Source: Chara braunii
Lineage: Eukaryota > Streptophyta > Charophyceae > Charales > Characeae
Direction of reading: 5' to 3'
Length of the DNA stretch: 53,596 bases
Assembly: GCA_003427395.1 (NCBI GenBank)
Contig: BFEA01000232.1
Coordinates: forward strand, 14,393-67,988
Below are positions 43,954 to 53,596 of this stretch, in pieces (position 1 is the stretch's first letter; each line of letters opens with the position of its first letter). Below the pieces are notes generated by a model. The model was not told where the DNA came from. It searched no databases and saw only the letters and a program-made list of their open reading frames with translations. The position numbers and the translations under genes are program-made.

Positions 43954-44367
43954 ATGACACGGAAAGGAAGGCTGGTGTACAACCCTCTACAGGTTTACTC
44001 GGAACGGGACGTGCCACGATTCTGGGAAGGCAGCGCGAGGAAACCACCACGGAGTTATATTTTCTTGGTCGAGTCAGGCCAACATATTGTACGATATGAC
44101 TTTGCGCCTCCTAATCCATCACGAGATTACGGAGTTATGAACTTAGTTGTGGTTCACGAGGGCTGTCCAGAAGTAGAAAACATTCCAGAGGTTAGAGGGA
44201 TGTTCCTCTATATTGTACTCCATTTGAATGATTTGCAAGGTTCATTCGGCTCCCTTCATCATGTGAGACGGGTCCGAGCGAATAGATTTAATATCATTCG
44301 CTCGGAACGTTTCGACGTCACCGCATTTTATGACGAGGCTTGTGAAATTTACGAGCGCCTCTTCTAA
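43954..44367 (+). CDS. ORF1 of a three-ORF cassette, unknown protein
   Basis: 137 codons from the ATG at 43954. The frame is open upstream to about 43858 if splicing or a non-ATG start is used. It reads MTRKGRLVYNPLQVYSERDV, then PRSYIFLVESGQHIVRYDF, GVMNLVVVHEGCPEVENIP, MFLYIVLHLNDLQGSFGSL and ACEIYERLF at the end. It is globular-looking, of mixed alpha/beta composition, with no signal peptide or membrane segment. I do not recognise a family. ORF2 begins 17 bases after its stop. Lack of stops in a region where almost everything else is broken suggests it is young or selected. It lies only in the left inverted-repeat arm. Confidence 0.55.
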   Translation: MTRKGRLVYNPLQVYSERDVPRFWEGSARKPPRSYIFLVESGQHIVRYDFAPPNPSRDYGVMNLVVVHEGCPEVENIPEVRGMFLYIVLHLNDLQGSFGSLHHVRRVRANRFNIIRSERFDVTAFYDEACEIYERLF

Positions 44368-44384
44368 CAGGTGGCTTCTTCGGT

Positions 44385-44783
44385 ATGCAGATGCCTAGCG
44401 GACGGCGGGACTTCACTCAGGCCAGATATCTACTGATTCGCGACACTACGGACGAGGAGCTGATCCGGCGAGCGGAGCGATTATTACTGGTTCGAGATGG
44501 AGCGCCCACGCGGTGGATTGGTTTTATCGGCCTGCTCAGTGATGGGCAGGGATTATTTCCTAACTCGCGCGCGGATGTTCGTGCCAATATGGCCCGACTT
44601 CCGGACGAAGTTCATGGATATACCTTGTACTTCCATCGCGCGAGCAACCTCCAATGCCTCCCTCGGGTCATTGTGAGCGTCAAAATTACCCTATCCGGGG
44701 AGCGCTACGGCATCGTCCGGATTAAGGACACCACGACTACACACCTGTTTCAGATGCGTCAGCCGTTCCGTGCCATAGTCTGA
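44385..44783 (+). CDS. ORF2 of the three-ORF cassette, unknown protein
   Basis: 132 codons from ATG 44385, with a second ATG at 44391. It reads MPSGRRDFTQARYLLIRDTT, then DEELIRRAERLLLVRDGAP, RWIGFIGLLSDGQGLFPNS, DEVHGYTLYFHRASNLQCL, VIVSVKITLSGERYGIVRI and QMRQPFRAIV at the end. Beta-rich second half, basic. No known family recognised. It follows ORF1 by 17 bases and precedes ORF3 by 15 bases, all in one orientation. Such packing is odd for a nuclear eukaryotic locus unless this is a viral or transposon cassette or exons of one gene. Confidence 0.55.
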   Translation: MQMPSGRRDFTQARYLLIRDTTDEELIRRAERLLLVRDGAPTRWIGFIGLLSDGQGLFPNSRADVRANMARLPDEVHGYTLYFHRASNLQCLPRVIVSVKITLSGERYGIVRIKDTTTTHLFQMRQPFRAIV

Positions 44784-44798
44784 AAGCTCGCGTCACGG

Positions 44799-44942
44799 AT
44801 GGCTTCCCTCTATGATACGCGAAAGGTTCGAGTCTCACGGGGTAGACGTGTCTCCACCTTGACTTTTGATGACGAGGAGTTTACGCGACTCGACCGGATA
44901 GAGGCTGAGGCCCGTGAGGGCCAACAGGTTTATCCTGGCTGA
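44799..44942 (+). CDS. ORF3 of the three-ORF cassette, 47 aa
   Basis: ATG at 44799 to TGA at 44940-44942. It reads MASLYDTRKVRVSRGRRVST, then LTFDDEEFTRLDRIEAEAR and EGQQVYPG. Small, with a basic N-terminus and an acidic helical second half. It starts 15 bases after the ORF2 stop in the same orientation. The length is too short to be convincing alone; its position right behind ORF1 and ORF2 is the main support. Confidence 0.42.
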   Translation: MASLYDTRKVRVSRGRRVSTLTFDDEEFTRLDRIEAEAREGQQVYPG

Positions 44943-46040
44943 GCGCACCCTCTCGAGTCCAGTGCAGTCGTAAGTTATTCTTTTTGTAGGGTCACATCTT
45001 CGTGACTCTACAAGGGTAATAATAAATAATAATAAAAAAAAAAAACAATTTTGCGTGGGTAGGCCAACCAGATGGATAGTATCTGGATTGCCCCGATGAT
45101 AGCACTATCATGCTTAGGCATTGAGGGGTAATCAAGCACCTAACGATAAGCCAGATAAAGTGAAGGTCGAACACCTGAGAAGATGTTGAGCCAAAGGGCG
45201 AGGGCGAAGAATCAGGAAATGAAACATTCCCATGCCGAGTATCTGGTGTTGAGGATGGGTACTTCGTCGTTCGTGGAACAGAGAGAATAATTATTGCCTA
45301 GGAGGACAAAGCGACGAACAAAATTGTCATTCACTCCTCCAAGCAGATGCGTGCGGTACGACAATATGGTCGAAACCGGGAGTTTAAACACCGACCAGGA
45401 GCCAGATCACTTGTTGATCTACATGGGACCAGCTGTGCGTGACGGATCTTCCGTCTTCGGACGGCAGTAGCGTCGTCTCTCCGGTCATGCAAGCAGGAAA
45501 TGATAACCTTGGCAGGTCGTCTCGTCAAGTCGAAATGTTGTTTATGAGTATGAGATTATAACGGTACTAGGATTATACATTGGATTTCATGTTTGGTCGA
45601 GGCCGTCCAAGTCGACCGATACTCGTTCGTACTGAGGAGATCAGCGCCCTCGAGAACGGACGACGTTCGGGTCCACCGGGCATTAACCAAGCGTACCTAT
45701 ACTCCAGCGAGCGAGCAAACGCCCTTGGCTGACCTACCTCTGCAATTGCATGTAAAAGCTTTCGCACGTGGGTCGGTAGCTCGGCGGGGATACGCCCCTA
45801 AGGGTGGTGACAGCCCCTTAGGGAAGGTAAGATGTGCCCCGCGAAAACCTATCCTGTCATAGGGGACCGAGCGATGTACAGCTGGCGCACCTGGCTAGAG
45901 CGACGAAGGGACAATGCAACTGCGTCCGTCTCGGCGGTTCGCGGAATCACTTATGCATCGTCCTAAGTTGTCTCTTGATTTTGTTTTGTTCCAACTCCTG
46001 CATGACATAGCCGGAAGGGCCCTCGTTTACGCGAGGGCCG

Positions 46041-46411
46041 ATGCGCTCGACACCGGAAGTTCATCCGGCCAAACATGTCGATGTGGGCTATTTTGTAGTG
46101 TTACGGGCACTGGACGAGAATGTCGAGAGAGGAGTGACTTTTTGGATAGGGCGTGTGATTGAAAAATCAAAGGAGTCAGATCGGATTTTTGTTCGGTATT
46201 GGAGGCCACAAGGCAAAGACACCAATGTATCCAAGTTATACAAAAACGTTTGGAACAAAATTTGGCAAGTTGAGAAAGAGTAGTTACCTGAGTGGCAAAG
46301 CATTACCAGTGTAGCATGGGGATGGAAAACCGAAAAGAGATTTGAAATCAGCCTCAAAATCCGAAAGAGTAATACATTCAAGGCAATGAAATCGTTGGCG
46401 ACGATTCTCCA
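46041..46411 (+). pseudogene. Possible C-terminal tail of a transposase, BAH-like look
   Basis: Reads HVDVGYFVVLRALDENVERG, then VTFWIGRVIEKSKESDRIFV, RYWRPQGKDTNVSKLYKNVW and IWQVEKE. A TAG (46281-46283) then interrupts LPEWQSITSVAWGWKTEKRF. The pattern GxFVVLR...GVxFWIGRVI...IxVRYW resembles small BAH or Tudor-like barrels that end some eukaryotic transposases. It could be the displaced C-terminus of the GGQNKN transposase that stops at about 39430 on the same strand. The left inverted-repeat arm ends exactly at its beginning. Confidence 0.4.
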
Positions 46412-48564
46412 GGTACTTTCTAACACAGTGAATGTTTTTTTATATATGGTAATATATAACAACGGTTGAGCTCCGCTCGTTGGACGAGACAATGATATAC
46501 TGCACTTTTGACTTATGGCCTTTGCAAATGCAATGCAAGATGTCAAAGATGGTTAAAACATATGACCCGTTGTCACAATATTGGAGAACCAAAGTACAAC
46601 AACGGAATAATATTTTCTATGGAGATGGTTGGATATTTGACAATGAAACACGGGAGTATGGTAAAATACTATGCATTGCATTTAAAGCATGATATGGAAT
46701 GACATATTTTACACAAGGATCAAATGTCACAAACCTCCTCTGAACGACGATGTCGATAATATAACATATGTCGTATCTCGACGTGCCCAACATTTTTTTA
46801 GCGTTGTTAGAGGTATCATGATACAGTTCGTTCGAGATAGAACATTCGCCGTTGGGACAATTATTGTGAAGGTCTTCAAACGTTTGACGATTATGGAGCA
46901 ATCATATACCTCAAGAAAACAAAGACAAAAACAAATATAGATGTAAAACACTTGTTTTGACGTATAAATGAGATTCGTCGTTACGTGCCGTGTAGGGTGA
47001 TGATTGTTGTTATACCTAATGTAGAGCGCGGTAAACCAAAATAATGTGAAGTGGGATTGGACAATGAAGGAAAAATAGATGAAGTTATATAGCGTACGAG
47101 AACATGAGTGTGGAGCACGTGTAAGATAACGATTGATCAATAAGCGATCGGAGTGCCCTGGCGAGGAAATTGTACAAAATCGAGGACAATTCGTGATAAG
47201 CTAACATTAACTTGAGACTCTTTGTTAAGGTTCTACTTGCAAGCTAATATCGTTGATAAGTACACACACATCTCTAACGCAGTGACAAGTGTCATGTCAC
47301 ATATAATATAAGATGACGAGTGTTCTATTGTGAGTAACTCACATTATTTTTGTCACTATTGACATGTTTATTCGAGTCACATCATTAGGTCAACTATTGT
47401 CAAAAGATACACATTGTCATACTTCGTGTTGCGGGATACAAAAACGCATGTTTATTTGTAGGAGGCAACGATTGTGGATAGGCAAGAGATGGTGCGAAAA
47501 AAAAAAATTGTGCATTGGGCTGGGTACGTTTGTAGAAGTGTGAGTGGAGAAATCATATAACATGTGATATACGTGCTTCATTACGATATTTGTGGTCAAA
47601 ATGTGGTAATTGTTAGCACAATGGACATATGATGTAATTGCAATAATTGAAGGACACGTGATACTTGATAAGAATATGAGCGAAAAATATCGTGCAAAAT
47701 GTGCAGGGTTGTGAAACATAGGACGTAACTGAAATACTTACTGAATACAGCATACTTTACAAGTTTATGGACAATAGATGTTGTGTAAAACGTGCAGGAC
47801 AAAAAACATCTAATTTGATTATACATACAATCATGTTTGTGATCGTGCAGAATGTGCAGGGTTGTAAAATAAGCGAGAATTATTTTTATTTGCGTGAGAT
47901 ACAAGAGGTGTCACCACCTGCAATAGTGACTATTATCAATCAAGTGGTGCCTGGAACAATGAAAACAATCATGAACGACAGAGCATTTTCATATGAATGC
48001 ATGTCGATGGTCAAATGTGAAGTGGAAGAAGAAAACTACTAATGGTTGTTGTGAGATTCAAAAAGCTTGATATATACGATGTGTGAATTTATGAACAGCA
48101 AGCAACGTCGACAAAGCAGTCGGACCATTAGGAGTGTTATAAGTGAGCTATGAAAATTCATGCGAGGAAAAAAACGGAATTAACGCGAGAAGGAAAACAA
48201 CTTAGAAATTAATTTGCATTCGTAAAGGATTTTAGTAACATGCCTCAACGGCCGATACCTTTGTGCATGTTAGATGGGTTGAAAAATTAATCACGGTGGG
48301 TTCCAATTTTAAATGTTGCAAAGAGGATGTATAGGCAATGGCAGTCTTAAACATTTAGTGAATTATATGTGCATACGCATAACAGTCATACAAAAATTAT
48401 TGAACATCTTTAATAAAGGCATCTTTGATTGAATACACATATATCACAATGACTCTAAAAATGTTAATTTATTAAATCATTATTCACAAAGTACAGATGT
48501 ATGTGAAGAAGGATGTGAGATAAGATATACAACTATATATTGTAAATCTTTGCAATGTTTGTTT

Positions 48565-48617
48565 GTCTGTGTGTGTGTGTGTGTGTGAGTGTGTGTGTGA
48601 GAGTATGTGTGTGTGAG
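48565..48617. repeat. (GT)n microsatellite
   Basis: Interrupted GT run with GAGT and ATGT variants. Confidence 0.95.
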
Positions 48618-50011
48618 TCCATGTACAATTTTTTTTCTTTTTATTAATTAAGTATGATCGGTATTAAAAAAAATAAAAAAGTAATGTACACCAACATATA
48701 ATTGACAAAAATGTGAAAAATATAATTAGTGGAAAAAAAAACATAAAAAATACATTTCAAAAATTACATTTATTCGAGTCCAAAAAAGCAACATGTCTAT
48801 ATCATGTTCGTCACTCATTGCATATATTTAAACAATGCAGGATGGATGTTGGTCAAAGCAGCTCGCACGGACGTGGATCATCTTGCACGGTTCCATCAAC
48901 ATTTGAAGATCTGATCATTATGGATAAAAATATATGGACAGTTCAGATAATAGACAAATTCGTCATTTACCAGTATCTGAATATCAAAAATGAAGTTGGG
49001 TCAGATAAAGAAATTCAACCATTGATCGGAATTGTGAATGAAAGACGGATGATCATTGGCGACAACAAAATTTGTGGTACTTGCACACAGAAAGGAAGAA
49101 ATTGAATTCGCACTAACAAGATCATACGTTCTAGACCCAGTGAACATGTTGGCGAATTGAAGAGAAGTTTGTGTAAGGCAAGGTTGGGAGACTGGAGACA
49201 AAATGAAACAAAAAGTTCGCGCATGGCATTTAATTAGCAAAAGGGAACTGCGAACACTGGTTATGATAGATTATTGCGGTAGAGCAGGAGTATAAAACAG
49301 AGGCAAGGTCGTAATAACACTGTTTACAACTGTGAAGGTAAATGGAAAAAAAATGAGCGCCTTATTAATGGTAGGATTCCACATGTCCCTCGACACTTGT
49401 GCGATTTCTTCATTGCTTTGAAATTGATCGAGGACTGAGGAAAAAGTTAGTATATAGAGCAGACAGTTTAGTGCACGTTCAACTTCACTATGTTTTTTAT
49501 AAATGTTAGGAGATAGTGTTCACAATAGAACATAGGGAATGCCACACATATGAGGTAACCCGTGCAAACCAATCATAGGTCTGAGAAACAAAAAATATCA
49601 TTAGCGAATGATAGGCAAAAGGTAGTATGTGATTGTCCTTACTGTGAAGATAAGAAGCATGACAGATTTTCCAAATAATTTTTATATAATGCATAGAGCA
49701 GGAAATACATGTTAGTAGAGGATATCGAACATCGAAGACAAGAACGTGTGTTATGTACTATAAATGGTGACGAACTTAAAACTAGTGCAAAAAAAAAAAA
49801 AAAAAAAAAAGATATTCAAATATGTTAAATTAGTGGTAACATCGTTCATATATGATATTGTAATTTAACTTTTAAAAAATACATGACATGTTAAAAAAAA
49901 ATGATATTTGTGTATGTTAGAATGTAGGTCGGTAAGTGAAAAACAATATCATAAATACAAAGTTCAGAGACTGTCAATAATAGAAAATAATATCATGCAG
50001 ACATCAAATAC

Positions 50012-50015
<4 letters not shown>

Positions 50016-50076
<61 letters not shown>

Positions 50077-50077
50077 N

Positions 50078-50111
<34 letters not shown>
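50016..50111. repeat. Poly(A) run of about 96 bases
   Basis: Near-continuous A with a single N at 50077. Its length is likely unreliable in short-read assembly. Confidence 0.95.
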
Positions 50112-50112
<1 letters not shown>

Positions 50113-50347
50113 CAAAATATAAACAACAAAGCAAGCAGCCTCGAATTACAAACCCAAGGAAATCGAGAAATGTAAGAAAAAAACAGTATCGAAATGGTTT
50201 TAAAAAGCAACAAGTTCAACAAGGATTATGATTAACAATTGAAAAGTGGACAAAAATTGCATATTATTTCAGAGACATACCATGTGCACGAAACGAAAAA
50301 ACGCCAAAGTATTGAAAATGGTCAAAAATAGACATGCGTTTTGCAAC

Positions 50348-50375
50348 TTAATACCCTATTATCATAGGGTATTAA
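50348..50375. repeat. Perfect 12-bp hairpin
   Basis: TTAATACCCTAT and ATAGGGTATTAA separated by TATC. The same ACCCT/AGGGT core occurs in the 13-bp hairpin at the start of the LARD-like LTR (9618-9654). Function unknown. Confidence 0.85.
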
Positions 50376-51007
50376 ACAACACCTAATAAGAAAAAACAAA
50401 AAAAATTATGACCAAAATACGAACATCAATTTTATGATTTTAGAAACAAATGTCAGTTTTAACGAAATGTCAGTTACATATGGTGTTCCCCCAACGCCCT
50501 TTTGTGCTCTTTTCGATTTCGATGGCTTTAATTTGAGACCTTTCAATATGGGCAGCAACAAGGACAAAAGATGCAAGGATATGCGGATAATGAGCGAGAT
50601 AGTGAAATTCAAGATTCTCATAATTACATGATTGCAGAAATCGAAGACTAACGAGTCAAATCAAGAGGCTTGTTGCGTGAGTGGAGTTGATCTTAGGGAC
50701 TATTTTGACTGAGAAACTTACAAAGACTGAGTTTACTTGAGATCTAAGTTTACCTCGTTTGCTTTTAGGACTGAGATAGCGGATACCAAGAAGTGGCGAC
50801 GACGAAGAACTTTACTACCGCGGATCTCGTACCTTATGGTTTGTTACTTGCTGAAATGACACTGGCCTACATTTCTCCATGTCTGGTGAGCCTAAATTAG
50901 AGGAGGTAGTTTGTCCTTCTAAAGATAAGGGACCAATCCCATATCTTGGAGACGGGTACAGTCGCCTTGTGGGTGTAGATTTTGCTATGCAGGCTTTCCG
51001 AAAGCCG

Positions 51008-52820
51008 CTCTACGGGTACCGTTGTCGTGCGCATCGGCCCCCGCGTGAAAACGAGAGCCCTCCCGGCCATGTCACGCAAGAGTTTATCTAAAAGTATCTT
51101 CAAGAGACAACTCAGGAACGACGCATAACATTCTGTGAACCGCCGAGACGGATGTGGTTGCATTGCTCCTTTGCCGCTCTAGCCGGGTGCGCCAGCTATA
51201 CATCTCACGATCCCCTACGACAGGATAGGTTTTTGCGGGGCATAAGTTTGCATCCCTAAGGGGTTGTCACCACCCTTAGGGGCGTATCCCTACCGAGCTA
51301 CCGACCCACGTGTGAAGGCTTTTAGATACAATCGCAGAGGTAGATCAGTCGATGACGTTTACTCGTCTCGCTGCAGTATAGGAAATATTTGGTTAAACGC
51401 CGAATGGACTCGAACGTCGTCTGTTCCTAAGGCGCTGATCTCTAAGGTACAAAGCAAACGTCGGTCGACTAGGATGGCTTCAACCAAGCGTGAAACCCAC
51501 AACTCGATCCTAGTCTCTTTAACACATATTCAAGCGAAAGTTACAACAACCACACATATAATTATATCAAAAGGAGTCGATCGTAGCCGATACAAATAAA
51601 TATTCAATCTGAAATGGTAATTAAAAGAAATTGAATCATCATATGAAACATTTTATAATACAATATCAAAATAAACCCCGACCACCTCAGGTCGAACTCC
51701 ACAAAACAATCATACAACCGCCAATGAGAGGTTATTTTTTCGACAATAACATAGATGTTGCCGATAAGGTAATCGGTTGCCTTAGTTTTGACTTGATGAG
51801 ACGCGTTGCCAAAGACATTCATTTCACCTACCGCCGACTCAAAATTCGACACGCTCACACCTGTCTCCATACTTTCTCAATCTTATTGGATGACATGCTA
51901 CTTGATCAGGGACATTGCTTGAAGTGTTGCATGCCTCTCCCTTTAGGAAGTGGTCTGGGGTACTCCTTCTCCTCGCCCGAGCACAAAACTCAGATCTCAG
52001 AAGTCGGACCGTCTCCACCGAATCGGCAAAGTACCTCCCCGTAGAACGGTTCACTCTGGGTCGATAACAGGGTCGACTCTTGAAGCAACGAACCCCCGCC
52101 CCAGGTGCTTCCTGGAGAGAAAACATGTGTCCACTACAAGTAACTTTCAATTGTCTCATTTTTCCTAAGTTCAGGGTAACTTAAGCAAAGGGAAATCAAA
52201 AGGGATAAAGAAAGACAATCATTTGGACAGGTATAGGCAAATAAGGTCATTCAGAATAGAGGCGGTCAATCCTCGGAAAAAGTTAAATTCATTATGCTTT
52301 GATTCTCTTTCTGTTTTCAAAATCATTTTTCTTAGGGCACCCATCGATTATCCTTCAGAAATAGCAAGCAAGTTCGTCCAACTCACTGACGAAAGGAAAA
52401 TGGTAAGGAGTCGAAAATTCTCCGTCATTTTATCAAATAGTATTTTGTCTCACTTTTATACATAGTCTTTTTACTCACCTGCACACCACGCAGACAACAC
52501 AATCAAAAGAAGACAAGCAAAGTCTCACTACTCACGTCAGACCCATCTTTTCACTCATGCATGACGCCCACAACCCCACTCAACCTTTTCTCCTGAACAT
52601 TCAGAGCAAAAGGGTCAAGCAATGTGTGGGTGCACACAGGTGTGAAGGGACTCTGAGTCGTCCATTGACCTTGAGTGGAGTGGTGCCGAAGGAGCGCCCT
52701 GGCTCACTCAAGAAAGCCAACCAACAAGCCGTGTGTGCCGCCGAAAGTTGACGTCTCAAGGAAAATCCTGTTCAAACCACCTCTCACTCGCACGCCTCAT
52801 CCGCTTAACCCAAGCGTGAA
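51008..52820 (-). repeat. Right arm of the multi-kilobase inverted repeat
   Basis: Reverse complement of the left arm. Block C is 51008-51828, with GACAGGATAGGTTTTTGCGG and CCACCCTTAGGGGCG. Block B is 51930-52115, with CGACCCAGAGTG read on the minus strand. Block A is 52490-52770, with CTCACTCAAGAAAGCCAACC. Relative to the left arm it lacks the three-ORF segment and has about 0.23 kb of extra sequence near 51550-51785. Similarity may extend to the window end. Confidence 0.85.
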
Positions 52821-52860
52821 AACGGCAAGCCGCACACGTCCCAGAACAACACTCAGTCTG

Positions 52861-53120
52861 GTACCACGTCAGTCCCAATTGGTTCCAAGCGGTCCCATAC
52901 GGTTCTAGGTGGTCCCATGCTGTCAAACACTTCGCCGAATGACTATTTAGTCGAAAACCGTTTCCGCCACACTTCTCAAAAAAATAAAACCAGTGTCGAA
53001 TCTCAAAACCGTCTACGTCGGGACCGCCGCAAATGACAGCCCGCGTCCCACGTCGGTCCCAACCGAATCCAGGCAGTCCCAAGTAGTCCAGTCCCACTGC
53101 CGCAAGTGTTGGGTAGTCCC
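52861..53120. repeat. 10-bp phased GTCCCA/GTTCCA motif clusters
   Basis: At 52861-52917, GTACCA, GTCCCA, GTTCCA, GTCCCA, GTTCTA and GTCCCA start 11, 10, 10, 10 and 10 bases apart. A second cluster at 53045-53120 has GTCCCA units with mostly 10-11-base spacing. The period equals one DNA helical turn. Confidence 0.8.
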
Positions 53121-53169
53121 AACTATACAACATTTATCTCATATGCCGCATGAAAAAAAATAAACCCGC

Positions 53170-53385
53170 TTGTCCCGCTCAGATTTCGTATCGTTACATG
53201 CCGTCAACCGCCACCATGTCACGCTGCTGCTGTCCTACACACCAATGGTAGCAGACCTTCACGCCGCACCACAACAAAAACCTTTCAGCGGCGTAAAAAA
53301 AACACTCCCACTGTCGTGCCGCAATTTCACTGTCGTGCCGAACTTTCGTTGGAAAATGGCAGCACGCCATCTCGTCGTGCCCCGT
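53170..53385. other. Spacer before the terminal repeat
   Basis: Contains GTCGTGCCG motifs related to the array that follows, and short A runs. The minus-strand frame across it and the array is produced by the repeats. Confidence 0.45.
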
Positions 53386-53596
53386 AAAAAAAAAAAAATG
53401 GCAGCGCTCCGCCGTGTCGTACCACCGTAAAAAGACGGAGGCGCTTCGTCGTGCCGTACCACAGTAAAACAACGGCAGCGCTTCACCGTGTCGTACCACC
53501 GCAAAAAAACTGCGGTGCTTCGTTGTGCCGTACCACCGCAAAAAGACTTCAGCGCTTCGCCGTGCCGTACCACCGCAAAAAAAAAAAAAAAAAAAA
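53386..53596. repeat. 44-bp tandem repeat GTGCCGTACCACCGCAAAAA
   Basis: Four to five units of about 44 bp, each CGCTTCGYCGTGCCGTACCA, then CCGCAAAAA and a short variable stretch, ending in a poly(A) run at the window edge. In reverse complement the unit contains GTACGGC and GAAGCGCTGCCG, as in the 54-bp repeat at 42158-42320. Confidence 0.88.

Larger units (their letters stand above)
42700..46065 (+). repeat. Left arm of a multi-kilobase inverted repeat
   Basis: Three blocks match, in order and in reverse complement, the right arm at 51008-52820. Block A is about 42800-43040, with TTGGCTTTCTTGAGTGAGCC. Block B is 43385-43580, with GGCGGGGGTTCGTTGCCTTA and CCCTGTTATCGACTCGGAG. Block C is 45493-46065, with ACGCCCCTAAGGGTGGTGAC and AAACCTATCCTGTC. 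The spacing A to B agrees in both arms. Between B and C the left arm has about 1.9 kb, including three ORFs, where the right arm has about 0.1 kb. The arms are clearly diverged by eye, so this is not an assembly mirror. Confidence 0.85.
46412..50878. other. AT-rich interior between the inverted-repeat arms
   Basis: Low-complexity AT-rich DNA with no convincing gene. Short + frames at 46480-46692 (SQYWRTKVQQRNNIFYGDGW) and 48713-49105 (FEDLIIMDKNIWTVQIIDKF) could be weak coding relics. Simple repeats are a (GT)n-rich tract at 48565-48617 and A runs at 49792-49810 and 50016-50111 (with an N at 50077). A perfect 12-bp hairpin lies at 50348-50375. Confidence 0.5.

Noticed and set aside
49908-50231. 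Poly-Lys ORF
   Set aside because: Product of the 96-base A run.

Overview
The window looks like nuclear DNA of a eukaryote with a large, repeat-choked genome. It holds chromodomain-type Ty3/gypsy sequence, a large non-coding LTR element, many diverged minisatellites, long homopolymers and microsatellites, and almost no intact genes. A streptophyte (charophyte) alga such as Chara would fit, but this is an impression from the style of the repeats and no marker here proves it. I see no rRNA, CRISPR array or bacterial operon. Nearly everything is mobile DNA in various states of decay, plus one small three-ORF cassette that is still open.

Layout. 1-2.3 kb: AT-rich spacer with GC-rich islands. 2.3-9.5 kb: a dead Ty3/gypsy chromovirus on the + strand (gag with zinc knuckle, protease, RT, RNase H, integrase, chromodomain, minisatellite, polypurine tract, start of the 3' LTR). 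9.5-21.1 kb: a chain of different degenerate minisatellites; one is split by an 8-kb LTR element (LTRs 9612-10555 and 16670-17598, tRNA-Asp-like primer site) whose 6.1-kb interior has no coding capacity, so it resembles a LARD. 21.8-22.2 kb: a 200-bp tandem duplication carrying two 38-bp Nextera mate-pair junction adaptors, which are sequencing artefacts. 22.3-31.05 kb: minus-strand coding relics. From 5' to 3' on that strand they are an unknown N-terminal region, an acidic/basic linker, a ParB-like domain, a weak Rossmann/methyltransferase-like patch, a 321-aa acidic ORF and, after a non-coding gap, a Ulp1-type protease. 31.2-36.0 kb: several palindromic satellite arrays, including a foldback-hairpin array. 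36.5-39.4 kb: a decayed plus-strand transposase with a GGQNKN motif; its possible tail lies at 46.0-46.4 kb. 39.5-42.2 kb: GC-rich hairpin repeats, poly(A)-ended repeats and assembly gaps. 42.7-46.06 and 51.0-52.8 kb: two arms of a multi-kilobase inverted repeat. The left arm alone carries three consecutive short ORFs (43954-44942).

How it fits together. The window records nested insertion: a chromovirus, then minisatellites invaded by a LARD, then decayed ParB/Ulp1 and GQNKN-transposase coding regions separated by palindromic arrays, then a large inverted-repeat structure. The most promising leads are the inverted repeat with its three-ORF cassette, the ParB/Ulp1 minus-strand relic, and the foldback satellites. 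Domain calls are by eye only; family names for the transposase and the ParB-like domain come from memory of motifs and were not searched.
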